Below are positions 48,154 to 57,255 of a DNA stretch of 60,274 nucleotides, piece by piece. The DNA comes from Bacillota bacterium. Its GTDB lineage: Bacteria > Bacillota > Clostridia > Christensenellales > CAG-138. The stretch covers positions 1 to 60,274 of the forward strand of contig JAEYSE010000130.1 of assembly GCA_023435025.1 (NCBI GenBank). The letters run 5' to 3'. The notes under the pieces were generated by a model, which saw only the letters and a program-made list of their open reading frames with translations, did not search any database and was not told where the DNA came from. Position numbers and translations under genes: made by a program. The first letter of the stretch is position 1. Every line of letters begins with the position of its first letter.

Positions 48154-49383
48154 ATGAGAAACGCATTCGACGTATTGGAAGAGCGCGGCTTTATCAAGCA
48201 GGCATCGCATCCCGAAGAACTTCGGGAACTGATGGGAAAAGAGCGTATTACGTTTTATATAGGGTTTGACCCCACGGCGGACAGTCTGCATGTGGGCCAC
48301 TATGTGGCGTTGATGGCGATGGCGCATATGCAGCGCGCAGGCCACCGGCCCATCGCGCTTTTGGGCGGCGGCACCACCATGATCGGCGATCCTTCCGGTA
48401 AGACGGATATGCGCCGCATGATGACGCAGGAGGAAATTCAGGATAACGCCCGCAAATTTCAGGCTCAGATGTCCCGCCTTCTGGACTTTGGCGAAGGCAA
48501 AGCCATTGTACGAAACAATGCGGATTGGCTGCTGCCGTTAAATTTCCTGGAGTTTATGCGCGACATCGGCGTGCTGTTTTCCGTGAACCGCATGCTGACC
48601 GCGGATTGCTATAAAAACCGCATGGAGCAGGGGCTTACCTTCTTTGAAATGGGCTACATGCTGATGCAGAGCTATGATTTTCTGGTGCTCAACCGCATGG
48701 AAGGCTGCGTGCTGCAAATGGGCGGGGACGATCAGTGGAGCAATATATTAGCTGGCGCGGATCTCATACGCCGCAAGGAGCAGAAGCCTGCGTATGCTTT
48801 GACCTGCACACTTTTGACCACCAGCGACGGCCGCAAAATGGGCAAGACCGAAAAAGGCGCGCTCTGGCTGGACAAGGAAAAGTGCCCAGTATTCGATTTT
48901 TATCAATATTGGCGCAACGTGGATGACGCGGATGTGGAACGCTGCCTTGCGCTCTTAACATTCCTTCCCATGGACGAGGTGCGCCGCCTGGGCGCGCTCA
49001 AGGACAGCGCCATTAACGAAGCTAAGCGTGTGCTTGCGTTTGAACTCACCAAGCAGGTACACGGCGAAGAGGAAGCACAAAAGGCAATGGACGCCGCGGA
49101 AGCGCTATTTTCCGGCGGCGGCGACCTTACCCACATGCCTACCGTCGCGCTTTCGGCAGCGGAAGCGGAGGAGACCGGCCTTCGGGTAACGGACCTTCTG
49201 GTAAAGGGCAACCTCGCAAAATCCAAAAGCGACGCGCGCAGGCTCATTGAAAGCGGCGCGGTGTTCATAGGCGATGATAAGGTGGAAGACGTCTATTTCG
49301 CCCTCACCCCCGAAAGCGTGCAGGGGGACGGCGTAATCCTTCGCAAAGGCAAGAAGGGATTCTGCCGCGTGCGGCTAGGCTGA
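48154..49383 (+). CDS. tyrS: Tyrosyl-tRNA synthetase
   Basis: This 409-residue class I aminoacyl-tRNA synthetase charges tRNA-Tyr. The HIGH-type motif is HVGH (46-49, in FDPTADSLHVGHYV), the KMSKS-type loop is KMGKT (228-232), and the tyrosine-binding QMGGDDQWSN lies between. A C-terminal S4 RNA-binding domain follows (about 345-409, LAKSKSDARRLIESGAV). GGAGGA lies upstream, somewhat far from the ATG. The 57-base gap before it has no room for a T-box leader, so regulation differs from many Firmicutes tyrS genes or comes from further upstream. Its stop overlaps the next start (TGATG). Confidence 0.96.
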   Translation: MRNAFDVLEERGFIKQASHPEELRELMGKERITFYIGFDPTADSLHVGHYVALMAMAHMQRAGHRPIALLGGGTTMIGDPSGKTDMRRMMTQEEIQDNARKFQAQMSRLLDFGEGKAIVRNNADWLLPLNFLEFMRDIGVLFSVNRMLTADCYKNRMEQGLTFFEMGYMLMQSYDFLVLNRMEGCVLQMGGDDQWSNILAGADLIRRKEQKPAYALTCTLLTTSDGRKMGKTEKGALWLDKEKCPVFDFYQYWRNVDDADVERCLALLTFLPMDEVRRLGALKDSAINEAKRVLAFELTKQVHGEEEAQKAMDAAEALFSGGGDLTHMPTVALSAAEAEETGLRVTDLLVKGNLAKSKSDARRLIESGAVFIGDDKVEDVYFALTPESVQGDGVILRKGKKGFCRVRLG

Positions 49384-50009
49384 TGCGCACGTACCGCACG
49401 GTGCAAAAAGAAGCGGAGATTGAGCTGGTGATCCAAAAATCCCGCTTTATTGGCCGCTGCTTTCCCGTAACAGGGGAGGACGAGGCGCTGTCTAAACTTG
49501 CGGAGCTCAGAAAGCGCCATTGGGACGCTACCCACAACTGCTTTGCGTATTGCATCGGCGCGGATGCTTCTGCCGCCCGCTTCAGTGATGACGGCGAACC
49601 GGCGGGCACCGCGGGACTTCCCATGATGGAGGCTGTCCGCCAAAAAGGGCTGGTGGACGTGTTGTGCGTGGTCACGCGGTATTTCGGCGGCGTGCTGCTG
49701 GGCGCGGGCGGACTGGTGCGGGCCTATTCCAAGGCGGCGTCCATGAGCATGGAGGCCGCGGGCGTCGTGGAAATGCGCCCTTGCGTGAAGCTTTTGATTA
49801 GGACAGATTATTCCAGGTTTGCCATGATAGAGCCCCTGTTGCGCAAAGACGGCAATTTAAAGGATATCCGCTACGCGGAGGATGTGGAGGCGGACCTGGT
49901 TGTGCCCGAAGAGGACGCCGGGGCCTTCACACGGCTTTTAACCGAAAAAACGGACGGCCGCGTACATCCGCAGGAAGTTGGCAAGGCATACGGCGCGTTT
50001 TTACTGTAG
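49383..50009 (+). CDS. YigZ/IMPACT family protein
   Basis: This 208-residue UPF0029/IMPACT-family protein has the conserved SRFIGRCFPV and ATHNCFAYCIG near the start and the FSDDGEPAGTAGLPMMEAV and TRYFGGVLLGAGGLVRAYSKA signature. The C-terminal DUF1949 ferredoxin-like domain follows. The family's molecular role is unclear; it is linked to translation-stress control by analogy with eukaryotic IMPACT. It is translationally coupled to tyrS through TGATG, which suggests a translation-related function. Confidence 0.92.
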   Translation: MRTYRTVQKEAEIELVIQKSRFIGRCFPVTGEDEALSKLAELRKRHWDATHNCFAYCIGADASAARFSDDGEPAGTAGLPMMEAVRQKGLVDVLCVVTRYFGGVLLGAGGLVRAYSKAASMSMEAAGVVEMRPCVKLLIRTDYSRFAMIEPLLRKDGNLKDIRYAEDVEADLVVPEEDAGAFTRLLTEKTDGRVHPQEVGKAYGAFLL

Positions 50010-50081
50010 ACGCATGCCCACATGAAACGGTTGATTTTCCCGGCCAGCCGGGACGAATTTTTAGACAGCGGAGGGAATCGT

Positions 50082-51146
50082 ATGGAAATCACCGTCAACA
50101 GGACTACGGCTCCAAAAGCGAAGCCGCAGGATGAAACCAAGCTCGGGTTTGGCAAGCTCTTTTCGGATCATATGTTCATTATGGAGTATGAACAGGGCAA
50201 AGGCTGGCACAACGCGCGCATACAGCCTTACCAGCCCCTGCAGATTGATCCCGCAAGCCCTGTCCTGCACTATTCCCAGGAGATATTCGAGGGCTTGAAA
50301 GCATACCGCTCCAAGAAGGACGATATCCTTCTGTTCCGTGCGCGGGACAATGCAAGGCGTCTGAACAAAAGCGCGGAAAGAATGTGCATGCCGCAGATCG
50401 ATGTAGAGGACAATTACAAAGCGATGGCGGCGCTTGTGGATATGGACCGGGATTGGGTACCCCGCGCGCCCGGCGCGACACTGTATTTACGGCCCACCAT
50501 GATCGCTGACGGTTCGGCGCTTGGTGTGCACAGGGCAGAAAAGTTCCTCTATTATATCATCTGCTCGCCATCCGGCGCGTATTATGCCTCCGGCCTTGCC
50601 CCCATCCGCATCTATGTGGAGGATCAATACGTCAGGGCTGTCAAGGGCGGCACCGGCTTCGCCAAGACCGGCGGCAACTATGCCGCGAGCTTAAAGGCGG
50701 CGGAAGAAGCAGAATCGCGCGGATACAACCAGGTGCTCTGGCTGGATGGCGTGGAGCGCAAGTATGTGGAAGAGGTAGGCGCCATGAACATGATGTTCCT
50801 GATTGGCGATACCCTCTCTACCGCCCCAGTGGAGGGAAGCATACTCGACGGCATCACCCGTAAATCCATACTCACGCTCGCGGATGAGTTGGGCTTGAAG
50901 GTCGCGGAGCGCAAGATTCCGATTGCCGAGCTTATGGAAGCTGGGGAGAGCGGCGAACTCAAGGAAGCGTTCGGAACCGGAACAGCCGCCGTGATTTCTC
51001 CGGTTGGCGAACTCCATTATATGGGCAAGAGCGTTGTCATAAACGGTGGCATGACCGGCGGCGTGACGCAGAAGCTCTACGATACGCTCACCGGCATACA
51101 GTTGGGGGACATTGAAGATACGCATGGATGGGTTACACGCGTATAA
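50082..51146 (+). CDS. ilvE: Branched-chain amino acid aminotransferase
   Basis: This 354-residue fold-type IV PLP aminotransferase carries out the last step of valine, leucine and isoleucine synthesis. The PLP Lys is Lys195 in GGTGFAKTGGNYAAS, and the class signature continues with EVGAMNMMF and GSILDGITRKSIL. The EIFEGLKAYR and RPTMIADGSALGV segments identify the class II BCAT subgroup. The ATG at 50082 with GGAGGG seven bases upstream is chosen over an in-frame ATG at 50022. It lies 72 bases after the YigZ gene. Confidence 0.95.
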   Translation: MEITVNRTTAPKAKPQDETKLGFGKLFSDHMFIMEYEQGKGWHNARIQPYQPLQIDPASPVLHYSQEIFEGLKAYRSKKDDILLFRARDNARRLNKSAERMCMPQIDVEDNYKAMAALVDMDRDWVPRAPGATLYLRPTMIADGSALGVHRAEKFLYYIICSPSGAYYASGLAPIRIYVEDQYVRAVKGGTGFAKTGGNYAASLKAAEEAESRGYNQVLWLDGVERKYVEEVGAMNMMFLIGDTLSTAPVEGSILDGITRKSILTLADELGLKVAERKIPIAELMEAGESGELKEAFGTGTAAVISPVGELHYMGKSVVINGGMTGGVTQKLYDTLTGIQLGDIEDTHGWVTRV

Positions 51147-51223
51147 AAATTATAGTTTTTTGGTAGTATCGTATTGAAAGATACGTATATATGCCAAAGT
51201 CCGCAAAAGGAGATACCTATCCC

Positions 51224-53119
51224 ATGAAAAAAGTTGTTTCCGCGCTGTGCGTCATGATAATACTGCTGCTTGCGTCAACTGCGCTTGCGGCCGACGTGCA
51301 GGTGACGACGGAGCCTGCGCAGATCACCTCCGCGGGGTCAATCACCGCGCGGTTTTCCGTTGTGAACGATTCCTCATATGAAATGAGGAACATCAACATT
51401 TCCGGTTATGGTCTGTCCGGCAGCAGCCAGCTGTCCAGCCAGGTGGTGCCGCCCAATGGCAAGCTGGGCTTCGCTTTCCCCATCGAAGTCACCGAAGAGA
51501 TGCTGGGGCAGACAATCACTTATACGCTTAGCTGGACAGAAAATAACGCGCCAAAATCCAAGGATGTTCCCATCACGCTGGGTGCGCCGCCCGCCGCAGA
51601 AATGACGGCGACGCGTACCGCCAGCAAGGCATCCGGAAAATCCGGCGAAAAGGTAACGCTGACCTATACCCTCAATAACCCCGGCACTGCGGAAATGACG
51701 GGCGTCACGATCAAAGACCCTGCTGCGGGGAATTCGCCTGTGGCAAGCAACCTGACACTTGCGCCGGGTACATCCAAGACAGTCACATATGAGCTTACGT
51801 TGGGCGCGCAGGATGCAGTCAGCACCCCTTCCATCACCTATCAGATCAACGGTGAAGGCAAAGCGCTTTCCATAGATCCGCTTACCGTTGCTGTACGGAA
51901 CATCAAGCTTGATTTTACCGTCACCAAGGGTGAGCCTACGCCGGAGGGCGTGGCGTTTGTGCTTGCGTTGAACAACAGCGGCAACCAGCCCATCAGTAAT
52001 GTCAATGTGACCGATGACCTGGGCAACACTGTACCGGGAAGTGGTTTTAAGCTGGGTGCCGGGGAAACAAAGACGTTGGAGGAGTACTTGGTTTCCACCA
52101 ACGAGCTCCGGAACGTATCGTTTACCGTCACCGGCACGGATGAGCAAGGCCAGCCCATACCCGAGGACAAAAAGGGCCCCTATGAAGTCTGGCCTTATAA
52201 CCAGAGCAATATTTCGCTTTCTTTGGCCGCCACCGTGGTTACGCCCCTGTCGGACAGCGGGCGCATGAAAGTTAAGTTTACCATACAGAACAACTCCGAC
52301 GTGGATATGACCAGCGCTATTATTTCTGAAAAAGAGCTGGGCAATATCGAGGGTCTGGATATTCTTCCAAGGGGCGAAACGGTCGTTGAGAAGGAGTTGC
52401 TTGTTGGGGCGTCCCGGGAGCTGAAGTTTGTGCTCACCGCATCCGATCCTTCGGGGGCCCCGCATTCGTTTGAAGCCAACCTTCTGGCCGCACCGGCCAT
52501 GACGGCTCTGCCCAACCCATCCCCCAGCCCCGCGCAGGAGGAAGAGCCTGCAAGCGCAGGCGGCATGAGCGGTACGCTGGTGACAGTGCTCATCGTGCTT
52601 GCGGCATTGATGGCAGTGGCGGGTATTGCGCTCTTGGCGCTCTCCATATACGAGCGAAAGCGCAACGCTACATTGGAGGAAGAGGAGCCGGATGAACTGC
52701 CCCGCGCGCGCATTGCGGCGCAGGCCCGCGTGAACGACGCTGAGCGTGAAGCGCAGTCCCAGCCTTACCCGTTGGAACAGAACGTGGGGAGGGCTTCCAG
52801 GTTTGCGCAACCGCAGCGGGAGCAGGAGGAGTTTGCTTCACAAACGCGCCCCGTTCCCGTAGAGCGGGAACGGCCGGTATATCAGCCCGCGCCTTCCCAT
52901 GCACAGCCCCAGGAAAGAGCATCCGTTTATACACAGGAGCGCGCAGCGCAAACGCAGGAACGCGCGTCGGTTCCGCCGTTGGAAAGGGCGCCTTTCCAGC
53001 CGCGTGTCCCGCAGCAGCCGGTGCGCCATGTGGAACCGGAGCCTGAGCAGAGGCCACCCCAGGCCTCGCCGGAAATCCGCAACAGGGTGCACAGGGTGCG
53101 CAACACGGACCAGAAATGA
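51224..53119 (+). CDS. Exported CARDB-like membrane protein with disordered Gln/Arg-rich tail
   Basis: This 631-residue protein has a signal peptide (to about residue 24), a series of beta-sandwich domains of the CARDB/DUF11 type (about 25-430) and one membrane helix (about 460-485). A cytoplasmic tail of about 145 residues is rich in Gln, Arg, Pro and Glu (repeated QERA and PxERxP units). It resembles in plan the subunit at 43995-45761 but has a much longer tail and no adjacent transporter genes. AAAGGAG precedes the ATG. A terminator follows. Function unknown; a surface or stress-sensing adaptor is possible. Confidence 0.7.
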   Translation: MKKVVSALCVMIILLLASTALAADVQVTTEPAQITSAGSITARFSVVNDSSYEMRNINISGYGLSGSSQLSSQVVPPNGKLGFAFPIEVTEEMLGQTITYTLSWTENNAPKSKDVPITLGAPPAAEMTATRTASKASGKSGEKVTLTYTLNNPGTAEMTGVTIKDPAAGNSPVASNLTLAPGTSKTVTYELTLGAQDAVSTPSITYQINGEGKALSIDPLTVAVRNIKLDFTVTKGEPTPEGVAFVLALNNSGNQPISNVNVTDDLGNTVPGSGFKLGAGETKTLEEYLVSTNELRNVSFTVTGTDEQGQPIPEDKKGPYEVWPYNQSNISLSLAATVVTPLSDSGRMKVKFTIQNNSDVDMTSAIISEKELGNIEGLDILPRGETVVEKELLVGASRELKFVLTASDPSGAPHSFEANLLAAPAMTALPNPSPSPAQEEEPASAGGMSGTLVTVLIVLAALMAVAGIALLALSIYERKRNATLEEEEPDELPRARIAAQARVNDAEREAQSQPYPLEQNVGRASRFAQPQREQEEFASQTRPVPVERERPVYQPAPSHAQPQERASVYTQERAAQTQERASVPPLERAPFQPRVPQQPVRHVEPEPEQRPPQASPEIRNRVHRVRNTDQK

Positions 53120-53166
53120 AGCTTTACCCGTAGTCAGCAGGACATATCATCGGGTTTTTAACGGAT

Positions 53167-53191
53167 AAAAGTGCGTTTTCACGCACTTTTT
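53167..53191 (+). terminator. Terminator after the CARDB-like gene
   Basis: AAAAGTGCGT and ACGCACTTTT form a perfect ten-bp stem with loop TTTC and end in five T residues. Confidence 0.9.
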
Positions 53192-53231
53192 CCGCTTGTA
53201 CAAAAGGAAATAAGGTTGGAAAGGTAATTCT

Positions 53232-53906
53232 ATGCGCGCATTTTCGGGCCTCACGGAGGACACCTATCGTTTTTTCTGGGAGATCGCGTTCAACAACGAG
53301 CGCTCCTTTTTTGAAGAGAACCGCAAGCGGTACGAAAAAAGTGTAAAGGAACCTATGCTTGCGCTTGCGGACGCATTGGGGGAAACCGCGTTGGAAGTGG
53401 ACCCGGACTTCAACATCAGGCCATCTACCGTGGTATCGCGCATCCGCAGGGATACCCGCTATACTAGGGATAAATCCATGTACCGGGACCATGCGTTCCT
53501 TTCCTTTAAGTATCCCGGGGCATCCACGGGGGAGAGCTTTGTGCTTTATGCAGAGTTTGAGCGCACGGCCTACGGATATGGTATGGGCATGTATTACCCG
53601 CTGCCGCAATTTATGGCGGATGCCCGACGACGCATGCTTGCCCGGCCGCAGAAGTTTTTGGAGATTGTCAATAATCCCGCGTTCTCGTCGCGGTTTTCTT
53701 GGCAGGGGGAGGAGTATAAAAGGCAGCGGTTTTCGGACGCGCCGGAGGAACTTCGTCCCTGGCTCAACAAACGTAGCCTGTCCTTCTGCTTTTCTTCCAA
53801 GGAGCTTTCGAACACTATGAAGCCTGAGCTGCTGGATGAAATCAAGGAGGGGTTTTTGCTGCTCAAGCCACTGTATCGGTTCCTGATGGGGTTGGATGAA
53901 AAGTAA
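53232..53906 (+). CDS. DUF2461 family protein
   Basis: This 224-residue DUF2461/TIGR02453 protein has the conserved FNNERSFFEENRKRYE near the N-terminus and RIRRDTRYTRDKSMYRDH in the middle. The aromatic-rich YGYGMGMYYP region follows. The family is widespread and of unknown function. GGAAAGG lies seven bases from the ATG. It is a single-gene unit between two terminators. Confidence 0.9.
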   Translation: MRAFSGLTEDTYRFFWEIAFNNERSFFEENRKRYEKSVKEPMLALADALGETALEVDPDFNIRPSTVVSRIRRDTRYTRDKSMYRDHAFLSFKYPGASTGESFVLYAEFERTAYGYGMGMYYPLPQFMADARRRMLARPQKFLEIVNNPAFSSRFSWQGEEYKRQRFSDAPEELRPWLNKRSLSFCFSSKELSNTMKPELLDEIKEGFLLLKPLYRFLMGLDEK

Positions 53907-53914
53907 AATACAAC

Positions 53915-53943
53915 AAAAAGGAACGGTGTTACCGTTCCTTTTT
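53915..53943. terminator. Bidirectional-looking terminator after DUF2461
   Basis: AAAAAGGAACGGT and ACCGTTCCTTTTT make a perfect 13-bp stem with loop GTT; A- and T-runs on both sides would let it work on either strand. Confidence 0.92.
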
Positions 53944-53973
53944 GCATATTAAAGGAAGCCAGTTCTCTCTTCG

Positions 53974-54094
53974 TTCTTAAGGAAGGGCTTGGGGAAACGT
54001 TGTTTCCCCAAAGAAAAAAATCTATCGCGACGGCCCGCAGGCCTAGTGCCCGAGGCTTCCCCCGCCAAGGGCGCGGCGCTGAAAGCGCCGATTA
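53974..54094 (-). repeat. Dispersed repeat family I, copy C (inverted)
   Basis: Read on the minus strand it shows CGGCGC / GCGCCG (54074-54090), an extra segment of about 50 bases, a T-run, TTGGGGAAAC / GTTTCCCCAA (53989-54011) and CCCTTCCTTAAGAACG. Apart from the insertion, this is the order of copies A and B. Confidence 0.8.
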
Positions 54095-54096
54095 CT

Positions 54097-55974
54097 TTAT
54101 ACTCTCACATCGTAGATTGTGACCGTGTCGTTCTCATATACCACGGGGAACTGTGAAAAAAACTCTTCGTTCACCATATATGAATAACGCTCGTAATTGC
54201 TCACAAACACATAATCGATGCCGTATGTTTCGCGCAGCAGATCAAAGCATGTTTCCGGCTGCTCAAACAGCAGCCTTACCTGTTGTTCCCGCGTTTGATA
54301 ACCGAGCCCGTGGTAGAAGAGGTACGAGCCCGTTCCGCAGAGTATGTTTCTTCCGGTGAGGGAGGCTACGGCGTTGTTGTGGTTGGTGTGCGTCAAAAAC
54401 AGTGCGTCGGGTGCGACCTCCTCGTTAATATAGGCCGCTGCCGCCGCTTCATCGGCGCTGAACTGCTCGTAATCGCTGATTGTTTCGCGTGCAAGCGTCA
54501 GCGTGCCGGAAAGGAACAGGGCGCAAAGCGTGACACCCGCAAGATAGCGCCTGCCCGCAAAGCCACTCAGTTGCCCGTATAGGTCTGCAAGAAGACGCGC
54601 CACAATGCCACAGGTGAACGCGAACCAGATGAAGAGCAGCTTGTTATTGTCGTACGGGTTGGGCTGGAACAGTACAAGCTCTGAAAAGATCCATATCAAT
54701 AAGGCTCCGCCGTAGAATACCTTCTCTTCCTTAGGCAGCCGGAAAAACGCGATAGGCAGCAGCAGGAAAATTAAGCCGAGATTCTTGATATAGAACCACA
54801 GGTAGGAGTCTGTCTCATTCCCCCAGTTGAAATGAGTCTGCAAGAAATCGCCGGATTGCCGGAACGTGAACAAAACAAGCTGCGGCAGCGCCAGAGCCAA
54901 GGCGATCAGCCCGTACCTGACCCACCCTAAAAGCATGGCTTTTTCTTGCTGGGAAATAAACGCGTACAGCACATACACCACGCTGACCATACCGAGCGCA
55001 AGGAATGAGTGCGTATGGACAAGCGGCATGCAGCCCGCGATGATTCCTAACGGCACAAACAGCTTCGGTTCACGCTCAAACGCCGCGCGCCGCAATAAAT
55101 ACAGCACGGGGAACAGCAGCGCCCAGCCAAACAGCGTAGCGCGCTGAGGAATGAGCATGTCCGCGATGGGGTTGACCCACCTTAGCCCGATATCCGGCAG
55201 GTTGGTGGGCGTATTGTAAAAACCGGTGAATATGCGGGTGAACGCCTCCGGGTTCGTTTTCCAGAGATCAAGAAAATACCAGAACCCGAAGCCTCCGCCT
55301 AGGAAAAACAAAAGCGTGGATAATACAGCGGTACCGGTTTTTTTCTGCCACTGCAAAAAGAAGCAGTAAACGCCTAATAGTACAAGCGCATAGGCAAAGA
55401 GCGCGGGCAGCAGCATGGAAAACCGCAGCGACGCGCCTAAGCTATAAAATGTGGCGCTCACACTGTCGCACAGGAACGGGTAGCCCACCGCCGTGCCCGG
55501 GAGTATGGAATACTGCGGCGGAAATATACCCTGTTCTGCGATACTTGTTACCAGGCCCAGGTGCAGCGGAAGATCCCCGAATGTGGATTGCCCGGAATGC
55601 AGCGCTCCGCCGACAGGCCTGAGTATGTGCGTAAAAAACAGGTATGCGCCCAACAGGAACAGCGGCGTCAGTGTCAGCAGCGCAGGCTGAAGCTCGGCGG
55701 CTTTGGCGGATGCAACTGTCTTGTTTCTTCCTGCGAGATACGCGGTTACGCCTGCTGCGGCGCAGACAAGCAGCGCAAGGAGCTGGGCCAATAACGTAAA
55801 CCCGAACAAAAAACCGAACAGCGCGGGCAGCCACAACAAAAGAAGCAACGAGAAAACGCCCCCCATCCACCAGCGGAACAGCGGGCGTTCCGCCGCGAAC
55901 AGGGCGCGTGCGATGAGTTGCCCTGCGGCAAGATACGCGCACAGGTAAAGCAACGAAATGATGCTGAAGATCAT
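54097..55974 (-). CDS. Large polytopic membrane protein, GT-C glycosyltransferase-like
   Basis: This 625-residue integral membrane protein has about a dozen hydrophobic segments and a soluble C-terminal domain (about 505-625). The first extracytoplasmic loop contains GQSTFGDLPLHLGLVTSIAEQ, where an acidic residue in the first loop is reminiscent of GT-C glycosyltransferases that use lipid-linked sugars. No specific family could be named with certainty. The ATG at 55974 lies one base after the stop of the PH-domain gene, so the two are coupled, although its own ribosome-binding site is weak. A family I repeat abuts the stop codon. Confidence 0.65.
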   Translation of the reverse strand: MIFSIISLLYLCAYLAAGQLIARALFAAERPLFRWWMGGVFSLLLLLWLPALFGFLFGFTLLAQLLALLVCAAAGVTAYLAGRNKTVASAKAAELQPALLTLTPLFLLGAYLFFTHILRPVGGALHSGQSTFGDLPLHLGLVTSIAEQGIFPPQYSILPGTAVGYPFLCDSVSATFYSLGASLRFSMLLPALFAYALVLLGVYCFFLQWQKKTGTAVLSTLLFFLGGGFGFWYFLDLWKTNPEAFTRIFTGFYNTPTNLPDIGLRWVNPIADMLIPQRATLFGWALLFPVLYLLRRAAFEREPKLFVPLGIIAGCMPLVHTHSFLALGMVSVVYVLYAFISQQEKAMLLGWVRYGLIALALALPQLVLFTFRQSGDFLQTHFNWGNETDSYLWFYIKNLGLIFLLLPIAFFRLPKEEKVFYGGALLIWIFSELVLFQPNPYDNNKLLFIWFAFTCGIVARLLADLYGQLSGFAGRRYLAGVTLCALFLSGTLTLARETISDYEQFSADEAAAAAYINEEVAPDALFLTHTNHNNAVASLTGRNILCGTGSYLFYHGLGYQTREQQVRLLFEQPETCFDLLRETYGIDYVFVSNYERYSYMVNEEFFSQFPVVYENDTVTIYDVRV

Positions 55975-55975
55975 A

Positions 55976-56431
55976 TCAGTCCGGTATGCCGTCCCCGTCG
56001 AGGTCCGCAAATGAACGATTGGGGATTGCGTCGCCATTCTGCATGAGTCCTGCGGCGCCGTATATCTCGCGCCCGGTCAGGCCTTTTTCCCCGCGTTCAC
56101 TTTCAATGATGCGGCTTAGGAATTTCCTTACCGCCTCGGGCTTGGCGATATTTTTAATTTCCAGAGTTTCATGCGTCTGGTCAGCGCTATAGAGTGTAAT
56201 TGTGCCCATGCCGAATATCTTTTGACCTAGCGTGCGCACAAGCCTAATATCCAGAATACGATACAGGAGGATTTCGTTGGTTTCGGTGCGGAATAACCCT
56301 TTTCGCGTGGTGAAGCGGTCTTTATTCACTTCATAGACGGTGAAACTCAGCGGCATGCCTAAAATGCGCTTACGGTCGCGCCAAAGGGGCTTTTCCTCTT
56401 CGATTTCGCTCAAAAACGGTTGCTTGGCCAT
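55976..56431 (-). CDS. Bacterial PH-domain protein with C-terminal DxDGDG motif
   Basis: This 151-residue protein with a YdbS-like bacterial PH domain (about 15-115, with LSFTVYEVNKDRFTTRKGLF and ILDIRLVRTLGQKIFGMGTI) has no membrane helices. The C-terminus ends in FADLDGDGIPD, a calcium-binding thrombospondin-3 or EF-hand-like loop in an unusual final position. The ATG at 56431 has GGAG seven bases upstream; an earlier in-frame start lies on the promoter. It is coupled to the GT-C-like gene. Confidence 0.75.
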   Translation of the reverse strand: MAKQPFLSEIEEEKPLWRDRKRILGMPLSFTVYEVNKDRFTTRKGLFRTETNEILLYRILDIRLVRTLGQKIFGMGTITLYSADQTHETLEIKNIAKPEAVRKFLSRIIESERGEKGLTGREIYGAAGLMQNGDAIPNRSFADLDGDGIPD

Positions 56432-56464
56432 CCATTTCACGCTCCAATCCGGCTGTTTATCGTT

Positions 56465-56493
56465 ATTATACTGCAAGTGGGTATCAACTGCAA
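56465..56493 (-). promoter_or_regulatory. Promoter of the PH-domain/GT-C-like genes
   Basis: On the minus strand TTGCAG (56488-56493) and TATAAT (56465-56470) are 17 bases apart, about 35 bases before the ATG. Confidence 0.75.
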
Positions 56494-56546
56494 ACAGCTT
56501 GGGCATACATAATGGAGAACCGAATGCCCTTTAGGAGGTGGGTTTC

Positions 56547-57110
56547 ATGCAATGGTGGAAACAAAACGGGAAATTCCTGCTTTATATGGTGCTTGTGCTC
56601 GCGTTTGGCGTATGGGGCGGCTTTACCATCAGGGATTTACAGATAGAAGCAATGCCGGCTGAGCCAACACCTTTGGCAGAGCAGGTCGACAAAATCGGTG
56701 AACAGAGCATTTTGCCGAATACGCTGGTAATCACGAAATATACGTTTCTGTTATGCGGCGGCCATACCGAGCAACGGCAGGAAACAGGCGGGCCCTTAGT
56801 AGGGATGAACAAAACGCAGATTGAGGAAAAGTATCCCGATGCGAAAGTGGTGGAACTAACCAACAATCGGGCGGTGATAGAACGGGAACTGGACCGCTAC
56901 TGCCCCAAGCATGTGGTACTGTTCCTGGATGACGAAAACAGGCTGACCATTTCCCAGACGGACGAAACGGACCTGGAAAAGGAGAATATGACGACATTGA
57001 ACTACGATATTTCCTACCTGCCCGAGGAGGAGCTCGCCAAGCTGGAGGAAGGCCTGGTGTTTGAGAACTTAGAGGAGATCAACATCTATTTGGAAGGTTT
57101 GGAACCATAA
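56547..57110 (+). CDS. BofC-like protein
   Basis: This 187-residue exported protein has one N-terminal membrane helix (about 8-27). Its C-terminal region resembles the BofC C-terminal domain: MNKTQIEEKYPDAKVVELTNNRAVIERELDRY, then a short beta segment, then YLPEEELAKLEEGLVFENLEEIN. In Bacillus, BofC acts in the forespore to restrain SpoIVB and so times sigma-K activation. The ATG at 56547 has AGGAGG eight bases upstream. It is divergent from the PH-domain gene and followed by a terminator. A non-sporulation role is possible. Confidence 0.75.
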   Translation: MQWWKQNGKFLLYMVLVLAFGVWGGFTIRDLQIEAMPAEPTPLAEQVDKIGEQSILPNTLVITKYTFLLCGGHTEQRQETGGPLVGMNKTQIEEKYPDAKVVELTNNRAVIERELDRYCPKHVVLFLDDENRLTISQTDETDLEKENMTTLNYDISYLPEEELAKLEEGLVFENLEEINIYLEGLEP

Positions 57111-57133
57111 AATACGAATATATCCGACAAAAG

Positions 57134-57160
57134 CGGCGCCTTTTATTGGGCGCCGTTTTT
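57134..57160 (+). terminator. Terminator of the bofC-like gene
   Basis: CGGCGCC and GGCGCCG pair with an eight-base loop, followed by TTTTT. Confidence 0.88.
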
Positions 57161-57255
57161 CGTATGTCCGCATTCCTTTGATGTTGCGCGGCCCCTAAAG
57201 AGGGGGTATACTGGAAAAAACGGCAAGTGCCCGTACTGCTAGGAGGGCTAGAACT

